Assembly: GCA_041484525.1 (NCBI GenBank)
Contig: JBGPHT010000002.1
Location: 57,932-121,931 of the forward strand
DNA length: 64,000 bases
Direction: 5' to 3'
Source of the DNA: JBGPHT01 sp041484525
GTDB taxonomy: Bacteria > Acidobacteriota > Terriglobia > Bryobacterales > Bryobacteraceae
Shown: piece after piece, positions 16,263 to 24,867 of the stretch
How positions within the stretch are numbered: position 1 is the stretch's first letter
Layout of the letters: each line of letters starts with the position of its first letter
Position numbers and translations under genes: made by a program
Notes under the pieces: generated by a model
Seen by the model: the letters and a program-made list of their open reading frames with translations, nothing else
What the model was told of the DNA's origin: nothing
The model's database searches: none

Positions 16263-18934
16263 CCGGACCCATGCGTGAATGGTGGGCACGGACCCTCGGC
16301 TTTGTTCGGGGGCGCCAGGCAGATTGCGACTTCGAAGCAGAGCTCGCGGCTCACATCGAAATGGCGGTTGAAGACAACCTGCGGAGTGGAATGAGCCTGG
16401 AGGAGGCGCGCCGCCAGGCCGCGATGAAGTTCGGGAGCCGGCTCGCCGCAAAGGAACGAGCCAGCGATCAACGGGGACTTCCGTGGCTGGAATCGTTCTT
16501 CAGGGACCTCGGTTACGCCTTTCGCGGGATGCGCAAGAGCCCGGCATTCACGGGCGTGGTAGTGCTCACTCTGGCGCTTGGAATCGGAGCTAACACAGCG
16601 CTGTTCAGCCTTGTGGAAGCGGTGCTGCTGCGGCACCTGCCCGTGCGCGATCCGAAGAGCCTTTACTTCCTTGTGAACGCCGGCGCCAGAGGTCCGAATG
16701 GAGCGCCTCCTTACCCTTGCTATGAATTGTTCCGTAACCAGACCCGATCTTTCGCAGGCATGGCTGCCTTCACGGCCGACAATTTGAATGTCACCATCGA
16801 CGGGCGCGCGGAGCAACTTTGGGGAGAATATGCCTCAGGTACCTATTTCGACGTGCTCGGAGTGCGGGCGTCGATCGGCCGCGTGTTGACTGCAGCCGAC
16901 GACCAGCTTCGGCCCCCGGTAGCCGTTCTCAGTCACGCCTACTGGCAAACGCGATTCGGGGGGGATCCCGGTGTGCTGGGCAAGACCGTCTCCATCAACC
17001 GGACACCGTTGACGATCGTCGGCGTTGCCCAACCCGGATTCACGGGCATAGTTCCTGGCCGGCCATCGGGCATTACCGTGCCGTTTACCGTACAGGATCC
17101 GCGCCTTTTAGCGGAGCCGATGAGCTGGTTCTTCGAAATTGTGTCACGAATCAAGCCGGGGATTGATCCCCGCCAGGCGCGCGCCGAGCTCGAGCCGATC
17201 TATCAGCACTACATCGAGCCGCTGATCGATCTCTCCCCGGAGATGCGCCGCGATTATCTCAATCACATGGAGCTGCAGCCGGCCTCGAAAGGCACCGCTA
17301 CGCTACGCGGCCGGTTCGCGGAGCCGCTCCTGATCCTGATGGTCGTCGTCGGCCTGGTGCTGCTGGTGGGGTGCTCGAATCTCGCGAATCTGTTCATGGC
17401 TCGCGCCACGAGCCGCGAGAAGGAGTTCGCGGTGCGGCTGGCGATCGGTGCGGGACGGTGGCGCCTGGCGCGGCAACTGCTGACCGAAACGATGCTGCTG
17501 TTCGGTTGCGGCAGCGCGGTGGGACTGTTGCTGGCGATATGGGGCAGCCAGTTGCTGGCGGGTTTTCTGGCAGTGGGGCGCACGCCCCTGTTTATCGAGG
17601 CGCACGTGGATGGCACCGTTTTGGCCTTTACGGCAGGTATTGTCTTGCTTACCGGACTCGTGTTCGGTGTGGCGCCCACTTTGGCCGCCGCGCGGGCCAA
17701 TCCCCACACCGCGTTGCACGGCTCAGGCAGTCGTTCCACGGACTCGCGTGCACGCACGGGAATGCGGCAAACACTCGTCGTGGCGCAGGTCGCCCTGTCG
17801 CTGACTTTGCTGGTCGGAGGCGGACTCTTTGTGCGCACTCTGGTCAACCTGAACCGTCTCGCCCTCGGGTTTCGCCCGCAAGGCGTGCTTACCATGAGCG
17901 TGCTTCCGGTCGGTCCAGCCTACACCGATGCCCGCCTCGAAGCGCTCTGGGCCGAGCTGCTGGCGCGCGTTCGCAAGGTTCCCGGTGTTCAGACGGCCAG
18001 CGTATCCGTGCTGACTCCGCTCAGCGGCCGGGACCGCGGAGTCCGAGTCAGCGTACGAGGTTTCCAGCCGAACGCCGGACTGGATCGGTTGATGAGCCAG
18101 AACCACATCTCGGAGGGTTACTTCGAGACCTTCGGCATCCCGCTGGTTGCGGGACGTACCTTCACCGCCGCGGACCGCGAAGGTGCGCCAGGCGCAGTCA
18201 TCGTCAACCAGGCGGCGGCCAAGTTCTACTTCCATGGCGGGAACCCCATCGGCGCCACTTTAGAAACGGGCAGCGGCGCCCAGCACCGTGTCTATGAGAT
18301 TGTCGGCTTAGTGCGCGATGCGAAGCACATGAGCGTACGTCAAGCCACCCCGCGTCTCCTCTATATCCCCACCACGCAAAGGCGCGAGCGGCTGACACGG
18401 TTGACGCTGGCTGTCATGACGGCGGGCAATCCGGCACGCTTGACGGCGGCAGTGGAACGGGAAGTACGCGCGCTGGGGTCTGACATCCTCGCGACCGAGG
18501 TGATGACTCTCGAACAGCAAGTGGACGCTGCGCTGGTGCAGGAGCGCCTTCTCTCGACCGTTGGGGGATTCTTCAGCTTTCTGGCGCTGGTGCTGTCGGC
18601 GGTGGGACTGTATGGCTTGCTGGCCCATGCGGTCAGCCAGCGCACGGGCGAAATCGGTATTCGCATGGCGCTCGGCGCGGATCGAGGCGCCGTGGTGTGG
18701 ATGATCCTGCGGCGCAGCCTGTGGCTGGTAGCGATCGGCCTCGCCGTCGGAGTACCAGCGGCGTTGTTGGCGGCGCGTCCGCTGGCGGCCTTGCTCTACG
18801 GCTTGGAACCTACCAACACCACTACTGTCGCAGTGTGCGTGTTGGTGCTGGTGGCGACCGCGATGCTGGCCAGCTACCTACCCGCGCACCGGGCCTCGCG
18901 CATCGATCCAATCACCGCCCTGCGGAACGAATGA
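16259..18934 (+). CDS. ADOP-type MacB/FtsX-like permease
   Basis: Starting at GTG 16259 (GTGA overlap with PadR, GGAGG upstream), the product is 891 residues. The N-terminus (EFEAELAAHIEMAVEDNLR...EEARRQAAMKFG) is the small cytoplasmic region characteristic of acidobacterial duplicated orphan permeases. Two MacB-type periplasmic domains alternate with FtsX transmembrane sets: one helix near residues 100-120, three between about 360 and 500, and the last three between about 760 and 890, ending in the typical DPITALRNE. No ATPase partner is encoded nearby, as expected of 'orphan' permeases. Substrate unknown. Confidence 0.9.
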   Translation: MTGPMREWWARTLGFVRGRQADCDFEAELAAHIEMAVEDNLRSGMSLEEARRQAAMKFGSRLAAKERASDQRGLPWLESFFRDLGYAFRGMRKSPAFTGVVVLTLALGIGANTALFSLVEAVLLRHLPVRDPKSLYFLVNAGARGPNGAPPYPCYELFRNQTRSFAGMAAFTADNLNVTIDGRAEQLWGEYASGTYFDVLGVRASIGRVLTAADDQLRPPVAVLSHAYWQTRFGGDPGVLGKTVSINRTPLTIVGVAQPGFTGIVPGRPSGITVPFTVQDPRLLAEPMSWFFEIVSRIKPGIDPRQARAELEPIYQHYIEPLIDLSPEMRRDYLNHMELQPASKGTATLRGRFAEPLLILMVVVGLVLLVGCSNLANLFMARATSREKEFAVRLAIGAGRWRLARQLLTETMLLFGCGSAVGLLLAIWGSQLLAGFLAVGRTPLFIEAHVDGTVLAFTAGIVLLTGLVFGVAPTLAAARANPHTALHGSGSRSTDSRARTGMRQTLVVAQVALSLTLLVGGGLFVRTLVNLNRLALGFRPQGVLTMSVLPVGPAYTDARLEALWAELLARVRKVPGVQTASVSVLTPLSGRDRGVRVSVRGFQPNAGLDRLMSQNHISEGYFETFGIPLVAGRTFTAADREGAPGAVIVNQAAAKFYFHGGNPIGATLETGSGAQHRVYEIVGLVRDAKHMSVRQATPRLLYIPTTQRRERLTRLTLAVMTAGNPARLTAAVEREVRALGSDILATEVMTLEQQVDAALVQERLLSTVGGFFSFLALVLSAVGLYGLLAHAVSQRTGEIGIRMALGADRGAVVWMILRRSLWLVAIGLAVGVPAALLAARPLAALLYGLEPTNTTTVAVCVLVLVATAMLASYLPAHRASRIDPITALRNE

Positions 18935-18967
18935 ACAATTTTCCCATGCCGAGCCACGACGGGCCGA

Positions 18968-19324
18968 TCAAGCCGGCTGTTTCAGTAGCGCCTTCAGCCC
19001 GTCGGCGCACAGAGCCGCGGCGTGCCGCGAAGCGGGCGGCAATCCGCCTACAGCCTCATCCACGATCGACTGCCTGAATTGCGCCAGCTCCGCGCGCGTC
19101 TTTCCGTCGATCCATTCCGTCAGCGCGGAACCGGCCGCTATCGATGCCGTGCAGCCGCGAACTTTGTACCGGACCGCGCACGCGATCTCACCTTCAAATC
19201 GCACCGAAAGCCGTAGGATGTCCCCGCAGGCGGGGTTCGAAACTTCCACGGTGACGGCAGGCGCGGGAAGCTCGCCCACGTTGCGCGGGTTTTGGAAGTG
19301 ATCGAGCAACAGTTCCGGGTACAT
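18968..19324 (-). CDS. IscU/SufU/NifU-N-like Fe-S scaffold protein
   Basis: The 118-residue protein begins MYPELLLDHFQNPRNVG, the standard IscU N-terminus. It keeps the three cluster cysteines, in NPACGD, RGCTAS and AALCADGL, and the conserved Asp after the first. The LPPVK-type motif recognised by HscA is replaced by LPPASRH, which is closer to SufU or stand-alone NifU-N forms. No cysteine desulfurase is next to it. It lies 17 bp upstream-to-downstream from the hybrid kinase in the same direction. Confidence 0.8.
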   Translation of the reverse strand: MYPELLLDHFQNPRNVGELPAPAVTVEVSNPACGDILRLSVRFEGEIACAVRYKVRGCTASIAAGSALTEWIDGKTRAELAQFRQSIVDEAVGGLPPASRHAAALCADGLKALLKQPA

Positions 19325-19340
19325 GTACGCTCATTCTAGT

Positions 19341-22199
19341 TCAGGCCGAATACACAACCGAAAGATGAGATAAGAACTCTTCCAGCCGCGCTGCCTGTTC
19401 GCGGATGCACGCCGCATCCTGCGCCACGGCGGCGTCCTCGATGGCAGCGCCGATTTCGGTGAGCCGGTCGACGCCGTAGGCGGAACCGGAGCCTTTCATC
19501 TTGTGGCCCAGGATGCGGATGGAGTCATAGTCGCCGCTCTCCACCGACGCCAGAATCGTTTGCACTCCGGCACGCTGCCGATCCAGATACCCGGGCAGAA
19601 TCTGGCGCAGCCGGCCATCCGCGTGGACTTCAGTCGCCACCGGCGTATCGGTCTTGCCAGGCTTCGCATACTTCCGAATGCTGGCCAACAGCATCTGCTG
19701 CCGGATCGGCTTGGCGAGGTGCGCCGTGCAACCGGCGTGGAGGCATTTTTCCTGTTCGTCCTTCAAGGCGTAAGCCGTCAGCGCCAGAATGGGGACAGGC
19801 GCGAGACCGCGTTCGAGTTCCCACGCGCGTATGCGTTCGGTGGCGGCATAGCCGTCGAGGACGGGCATCTGCATGTCCATCAGGACGAGATCGAAGCGGC
19901 CGTTAACGAACATACCGACAGCCTCCTCGCCATTCGCGGCCATTTCGAGAGTGCAGCCCGTGTCTGCGAGATAGGAACGGATGAGAAAGACGTTGTCTTC
20001 GGAATCGTCCGCCAGAAGAATGCGCCAGGGCGCAGCGGAAATTTCCTCTCCGGTCCGCGTCTCGCCGCCTTCCGCGCGCACCGACCGGAAGCCATGGCCC
20101 AGCGCGCCGCGGATGGCATCGAGCAGTTCCGCCCGCCTGACCGGCTTGACGAGATACGCCGGCATGCCGAGGTCGCGCGCGCGAGCGGCATCGCCCGCCC
20201 GGTTGTCCGAGGTCAGCATCAGGATGATGACGCCGGCCAGTGCCGGGTGGCTGCGGACATGTCCGGCCACGGCGAATCCGTCCATCCCCGGCATGCGGCA
20301 ATCCAGCAGCACCAGTCCGTAGGGATCGCCGGCCTCGCTCGCGCGCGTCAGTTCCGCAATCGCCTCCGGGCCATCACGCGCTTCCCGAACCTCCGCCGCC
20401 CAGGAAGCCAGCATCTGCCGGAGGATCAGGCGATTGGTGGCGTTGTCATCGACCACCAGGGTCTTCAATCCCTTGAGGTCCACCACGGGCCCGTCCGGCC
20501 TGGGCTGCGGGTGCGCTGGGATGCCGAACGCCGTCGTGAAATAGAATGTGCTCCCGGCGCCGGCTGCACTCTCGACCCAAATTCGCCCTCCCATCAATTC
20601 CACCAGGCGCTTCGAAATTGCCAGTCCCAATCCGGTGCCGCCGTGCGTGCGCGTGGTGCTGGTATCGGCCTGCGCGAAGCTTTCGAAAATCACCTTCTGC
20701 TTGTCCTGCGATATGCCGATGCCGGTGTCGGAAACGCTGAACCGCAAGCTCCCGGCTGTCGCCCGTTTGGGGTCGCGCTCGATTCGCAGGACGACTTCTC
20801 CACGCTCGGTGAATTTCACGGCGTTCCCCAAAAGGTTGAGGAGCACCTGGCGCAAGCGATCGGGATCGCCCACCAGGTCGAGCGGTACGTCAGGCGCGAT
20901 GTTGGCGATCAGCTCCAGCCCTTTCTCGTGCGCCGGGACGGCCGTGATCTCGGTACTTCTCTCGACGACATCGGTGAGGTCGAATTCGATCTCCGCCATT
21001 TCGATGTGGCCGGATTCGATCTTGGAAAGATCGAGGATGTCGTTGATCAACTCCAGCAGGTTGTTCCCCGCCCTGCGGAAGATGCGCACATATTCGCGCT
21101 GTTCCGGGTTGAGCGGCGATTCCCAAAGCAGGTCCGCCATACCGATGATGGCGTTCATGGGCGTACGAATCTCATGGCTCATGCGCGCCAGGAACTCGCT
21201 CTTGGCGACATTGGCCGCTTCGGCAGCCTCCTTAAGTTGGATAAGCTGGGCCTCCATCTGTTTGCGCTCGGTAATGTCGCGCGCGGTCGCGTAAATCAAT
21301 TGGTCGCTCGAGAACGGCGCCGCGGTCCAGATCAGCCAGCGGTAGCCGCCATCCTTCGAGCGATACCGGTTCTCGAAAGAAATGGTCTGGTAGAAGCCGG
21401 TGGTCAGCTTCTCCATTTCGTGGAGCGTGGCATTTTGGTCGTCGGGATGGATGAAGTCGAGGAACGGATGCGTGGTGAGTTCCTCGAGGCTGTAGCCGAG
21501 AATCCGCTCCCACGCCGGATTCAAGCGCCGGAAGACGCCGTCGAAACCGGCGATGCAGAGCATGTCGAGCGAGAGGGTGAAGAACCGCTCCAGCGTCTCC
21601 TCGGCTCGGGTGCGCTCGACAAACTGGCCGATCTGGCTGCCCAGCGCCGCGAAGGTATTGAGGAGTTCCAGATCCGGCCTCTGCAGTTCCCGGCTGAAGA
21701 ATTCGAGGATGGCAAGAACTTCGGAGCCCAGCATGACAGGAAATGCCAGGCCCGATTTCAGCCCTTCGTCGCGGGCGAGCTGGGCGCGGGGAAAATTGGT
21801 GTCGATGGGCGCGTCGGGAATCCATTCCGGCTGTTGGCTGGCCCAGACCCTCCCCGGCAATCCGACGCCGGGTGGGAAGGTGCGTCGCTTCGAGACCTCT
21901 TCAAATTCGCTCGGCGCGGAGGAGGGCTGGCGCCACGTGGCGATGCATCGCAGCACGTTCAAGCGGGATTCTACTTTCCAAAGCGCGCCTTGCTGCCATC
22001 CGAGCGCTTCGCCGATTCCCTGCAGCAGGCGCGGCGCCGCCTCGGCCAAGGACGACGAAGTGACCAGCGCGGTGGTGGCGGCGTCGCGCGCGTACACCCT
22101 CTGCTCGACGCGCTGCTGCTCGGCCAGGCGCCGCTCGAGTTCAGAGATTCTTTCCCGCAACTGTTCCAGCTCGGCAGGATCGCCCGCCGGAGGATGCAT
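19341..22199 (-). CDS. hybrid sensor histidine kinase (GAF-PAS-HisKA-HATPase-REC-REC-HPt)
   Basis: The 952-residue cytoplasmic protein has, in order: an N-terminal coiled coil (about 8-35), GAF (about 40-195), PAS with PAC (about 200-320), HisKA with the phospho-His in MSHEIRTPMN, HATPase with DTGIGIS and GGTGLGLAISKRL, and two receiver domains (LVVDDNATN with LLDCRMPGMDG; LLADDSEDN with LMDMQMPVLDG). It ends in an HPt domain with ILGHKMKGSGSAYG. Both receivers keep Asp and Lys. No membrane segment is seen, so the signal is likely intracellular. It is an unorthodox BarA/TorS-like phosphorelay; the final response regulator is not nearby. Confidence 0.93.
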   Translation of the reverse strand: MHPPAGDPAELEQLRERISELERRLAEQQRVEQRVYARDAATTALVTSSSLAEAAPRLLQGIGEALGWQQGALWKVESRLNVLRCIATWRQPSSAPSEFEEVSKRRTFPPGVGLPGRVWASQQPEWIPDAPIDTNFPRAQLARDEGLKSGLAFPVMLGSEVLAILEFFSRELQRPDLELLNTFAALGSQIGQFVERTRAEETLERFFTLSLDMLCIAGFDGVFRRLNPAWERILGYSLEELTTHPFLDFIHPDDQNATLHEMEKLTTGFYQTISFENRYRSKDGGYRWLIWTAAPFSSDQLIYATARDITERKQMEAQLIQLKEAAEAANVAKSEFLARMSHEIRTPMNAIIGMADLLWESPLNPEQREYVRIFRRAGNNLLELINDILDLSKIESGHIEMAEIEFDLTDVVERSTEITAVPAHEKGLELIANIAPDVPLDLVGDPDRLRQVLLNLLGNAVKFTERGEVVLRIERDPKRATAGSLRFSVSDTGIGISQDKQKVIFESFAQADTSTTRTHGGTGLGLAISKRLVELMGGRIWVESAAGAGSTFYFTTAFGIPAHPQPRPDGPVVDLKGLKTLVVDDNATNRLILRQMLASWAAEVREARDGPEAIAELTRASEAGDPYGLVLLDCRMPGMDGFAVAGHVRSHPALAGVIILMLTSDNRAGDAARARDLGMPAYLVKPVRRAELLDAIRGALGHGFRSVRAEGGETRTGEEISAAPWRILLADDSEDNVFLIRSYLADTGCTLEMAANGEEAVGMFVNGRFDLVLMDMQMPVLDGYAATERIRAWELERGLAPVPILALTAYALKDEQEKCLHAGCTAHLAKPIRQQMLLASIRKYAKPGKTDTPVATEVHADGRLRQILPGYLDRQRAGVQTILASVESGDYDSIRILGHKMKGSGSAYGVDRLTEIGAAIEDAAVAQDAACIREQAARLEEFLSHLSVVYSA

Positions 22200-22307
22200 G
22201 CTTCGTCCCCTCGATTGGTGGAATCAGGATAGCGAACTTCGAGTTGCTCGGGGGGTGCCGCTGCCCCACCACGCGGGTGTGGTTATATCCTGGAATTGGA
22301 GGCCGCG

Positions 22308-23411
22308 ATGTATCCACTCAAGAAGGGGAAGTTCGCGCAGCAGGCGCACGTGGGGATTCCGCCGGGGACCTACGAAGAGGAGCACGGGCGCAAAGGTTTC
22401 TACGGACGCAGCACGCACCTGTATCACGCGCATCCGCCGACGGGGTGGATCCGCTTCGAAGGCAAGCTGCGGCCGCACCTGTTCGACCTGAACCAACTGG
22501 CGCCCTCCGACTGCCACGATCCCGAAGGCATGCCTGTGGCGTTCCTGGGCAATGCCGACGTGACGCTCTATGTTTCGCGCCGCTCGCAACCGATGCCTTT
22601 CTACTACCGCAACGCGGATGGCGACGAGTTGCTCTTCGTCCACCGCGGCGAGGGAACGGTCGAGACCGATTTCGGACCGCTCGAATTCGAGCCCGGCGAT
22701 TACATTGTGCTGCCGCGAGCCGTGACCTACCGGCTGATCCCCAGGACTGCGGACAATTTCTTCCTGATCGTGCAATCGCACGCGGAATTCAGTCCGCCGG
22801 ACAAGGGGCTCCTCGGACACCACGCGCTCTACGACCCAGGCGTGGTCACGACCCCCGAGCCCGCGCCGCATCTGGACGACAACCGCGAGTGGGAAGTGCG
22901 GATCAAAGCGGAGAACGAGATCTCGAAGGTGGTGTACCCGTTCAACCCTATCGATGTGGTGGGGTGGAAGGGCGACCTCACGGTGTGGAAAATCAACATG
23001 CGCGACATCCGGCCGATCATGAGCCACCGCGCGCATCTGCCGCCGAGCGCGCACACCACCTTTGTGACGGAAGGCGCGGTGGTGTGCAGTTTCCTGCCGC
23101 GGCCCCTCGAACAGGACCCGGAGGCGCTACGCGTGCCGTTCTTCCACCGCAACACCGACTACGACGAGTTCATCTTCTACCACGACGGTGATTTCTTCAG
23201 CAAGGACAACATCAAGCCCGGCTACGCCACGCTGCACCCGCGCGGCATCCACCACGGTCCGCATCCGAAGGCTCTGGCCAACCAGGGCAAGAAAACGCAG
23301 ACGGACGAATACGCGGTGATGCTGGACGGGCTCAACCCCATCCACGTGCTGCCGGCGGGCGAGCAGGTGGAGTGGAAAGAATACTGGGCGAGCTGGATGG
23401 AAAAGAAGTAG
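22308..23411 (+). CDS. hmgA: homogentisate 1,2-dioxygenase
   Basis: The enzyme opens the ring of homogentisate to maleylacetoacetate in tyrosine/phenylalanine catabolism. ATG 22308 is preceded by GGAGG at suitable spacing; the 367-residue length matches the short bacterial form. Iron ligands are visible in FFHRNTDYDEFIFYHDG (His and Glu) and in HPRGIHHGPHP (second His), within a C-terminal cupin. The N-terminal cupin contains RGEGTVETDFGPLEFEPGDY. No maleylacetoacetate isomerase or fumarylacetoacetase is adjacent, so the rest of the pathway is elsewhere. Confidence 0.88.
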   Translation: MYPLKKGKFAQQAHVGIPPGTYEEEHGRKGFYGRSTHLYHAHPPTGWIRFEGKLRPHLFDLNQLAPSDCHDPEGMPVAFLGNADVTLYVSRRSQPMPFYYRNADGDELLFVHRGEGTVETDFGPLEFEPGDYIVLPRAVTYRLIPRTADNFFLIVQSHAEFSPPDKGLLGHHALYDPGVVTTPEPAPHLDDNREWEVRIKAENEISKVVYPFNPIDVVGWKGDLTVWKINMRDIRPIMSHRAHLPPSAHTTFVTEGAVVCSFLPRPLEQDPEALRVPFFHRNTDYDEFIFYHDGDFFSKDNIKPGYATLHPRGIHHGPHPKALANQGKKTQTDEYAVMLDGLNPIHVLPAGEQVEWKEYWASWMEKK

Positions 23412-23631
23412 TCTGGATCGGCGACGGCACGCACCTTTGGTTTCGACTTGCGGCTGCAGCCTAGTTGCTGTATGGTCAAACAGAAGTTCTGACAATCCTC
23501 GCGAGGCGAGGTCTCCTGCCTCCATGTGGTCGTCCCGCGATATCAGTGAGGCTTATAGAAACACACACAAGCCCAATGACTATAGGGGCTTTGACCGAGT
23601 TTGCACGCTCAGTGTGGCATAGTGTGAAAGT

Positions 23632-24243
23632 ATGGGTTCCGGTGAGTCTTGCGAGGGGTTACGGCACAAGCCGCGTCACAATGCCGGAGACTCAGAAAAA
23701 GTGCCAGACGACATGGGCTTGTTCGAGCTCAAGCTGATCTGGTGGGGCGTACCTCGCAAGCACCCGGATGTTAATGCCATACGAGTCCGGCTGGGAAAAG
23801 TCTGGCGGCGCTTGTCGAATCTCGACCGAAGCTATCTGTTGGGGGCGGCCAACGCCATCGCCGAAGCAGAGGCCGCCAAAGCAGCGTGGAATCCAAAAGC
23901 AGACGAAGCCCGACATCGCCAACTTCTCGGCCTTGCCAAGCGCACGGCGGAATTGGCGAAAGAGATTCGTTTGACGTTCCCGCCGCCGTGGGTGGGAGAG
24001 GACCGGGAGCTGTTGGTGAGACTGTGTGGTCTCGCAGCCGGCACCTTCCGCGCAACGATGCCGGTTGAGAAACGAACCTCCGCCTACGTGGCAGCCGAGA
24101 TACTCCGAAGGGCGAAGCGACGGCTGGTGGCACAGACCGGCTATGCCCACTTTGAATTGCTTGCTGACCTAGCATGGTTAGCGTCGGGAATGCGCTACCA
24201 AATTTCGGAACGAAGCATTCGCCGATACCTGGAAATTCGTTGA
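23632..24243 (+). CDS. hypothetical protein in accessory island
   Basis: Up to 203 residues from ATG 23632; ATG 23713 (MGLFELKLIWWG) is an alternative start giving a more regular N-terminus. The protein is helical and rich in Ala, Arg and Leu, ends in SIRRYLEIR, and shows no catalytic or signal motif. I do not recognise it. Codon and base use around it are less GC-biased than in the flanking housekeeping genes, and it sits beside an excisionase-like HTH, both of which hint at acquired DNA. Confidence 0.5.
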   Translation: MGSGESCEGLRHKPRHNAGDSEKVPDDMGLFELKLIWWGVPRKHPDVNAIRVRLGKVWRRLSNLDRSYLLGAANAIAEAEAAKAAWNPKADEARHRQLLGLAKRTAELAKEIRLTFPPPWVGEDRELLVRLCGLAAGTFRATMPVEKRTSAYVAAEILRRAKRRLVAQTGYAHFELLADLAWLASGMRYQISERSIRRYLEIR

Positions 24244-24331
24244 TTTTCAATGGATTCCGGGAAAAGGGCGGCGCAAAAACCCAAGGAGAGTCAATTTTCT
24301 GCCGGGACTCGGGAGGCCCTCAAGTGCTTTC

Positions 24332-24559
24332 ATGGAATCTATGAAGCGCATCTCTACACTCCAGCAAACTCCGAAGCTCTCTGTCACGGTCGCTGAGGCC
24401 GCGCGTTCCACTAGCTTTTCAGAGAACTGTATCCGATTACTCATTGCACGCCGGCTCCTTCCTCACGTTCGAGTTGGCCGGGCGGTTCGACTCATGGTTG
24501 ATGATCTTGAGCGATTCCTCGAACAGCACCGGGAGGCCGCACGAACAGGGCGCCAGTGA
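24332..24559 (+). CDS. excisionase/MerR-like HTH protein (HTH_17 type)
   Basis: The 75-residue protein has the compact winged-helix pattern of excisionase-like DNA-binding proteins: LSVTVAEAARSTSFSENCIRLLIARRLLPHVRVGRAVRLMVDDLERFLE. In mobile elements this class controls integrase direction, and elsewhere it acts as a small regulator. No integrase is found in the window. It lies 88 bp after the unknown 203-residue gene. Confidence 0.65.
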   Translation: MESMKRISTLQQTPKLSVTVAEAARSTSFSENCIRLLIARRLLPHVRVGRAVRLMVDDLERFLEQHREAARTGRQ

Positions 24560-24867
24560 GCGACCACAGGCACCACGAGAGGCACACTACCCGACTTGCG
24601 GCGGCTGCTATGAAAAGAGGGAAAGACACATGACGGGCGCGGCCCGCGAATCCCGACCGGACATGACGTGGGGTTTAGGTTAGGTTCAGGTCTTGTAGCA
24701 TCCAGTCAGTCTAGCTTCCCGCCGGTCTATGGCTGCTTTGGGCTGGGCTCTCACGCGGGAGCGGTCCCGCATCTCCCCGCACTTCCCCGCGCCTTCCTAC
24801 GGGCCGCCCGTTCACCCGAGCCCCCATCATCGGGCAGGCGTTCTGCTTACTTCGGATGGGTGGCACC
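24560..24867. other. 308-bp gap without a convincing gene
   Basis: Short open frames here have poor composition and no ribosome site. I see no RNA gene or repeat that I can support. It separates the excisionase-like gene from the 3' end of the propeller gene on the other strand. Confidence 0.4.

Noticed and set aside
19503..22232. 909-codon open frame on the plus strand
   Set aside because: Exact antisense of the hybrid kinase; composition is Arg/His-rich shadow and has no domain pattern.
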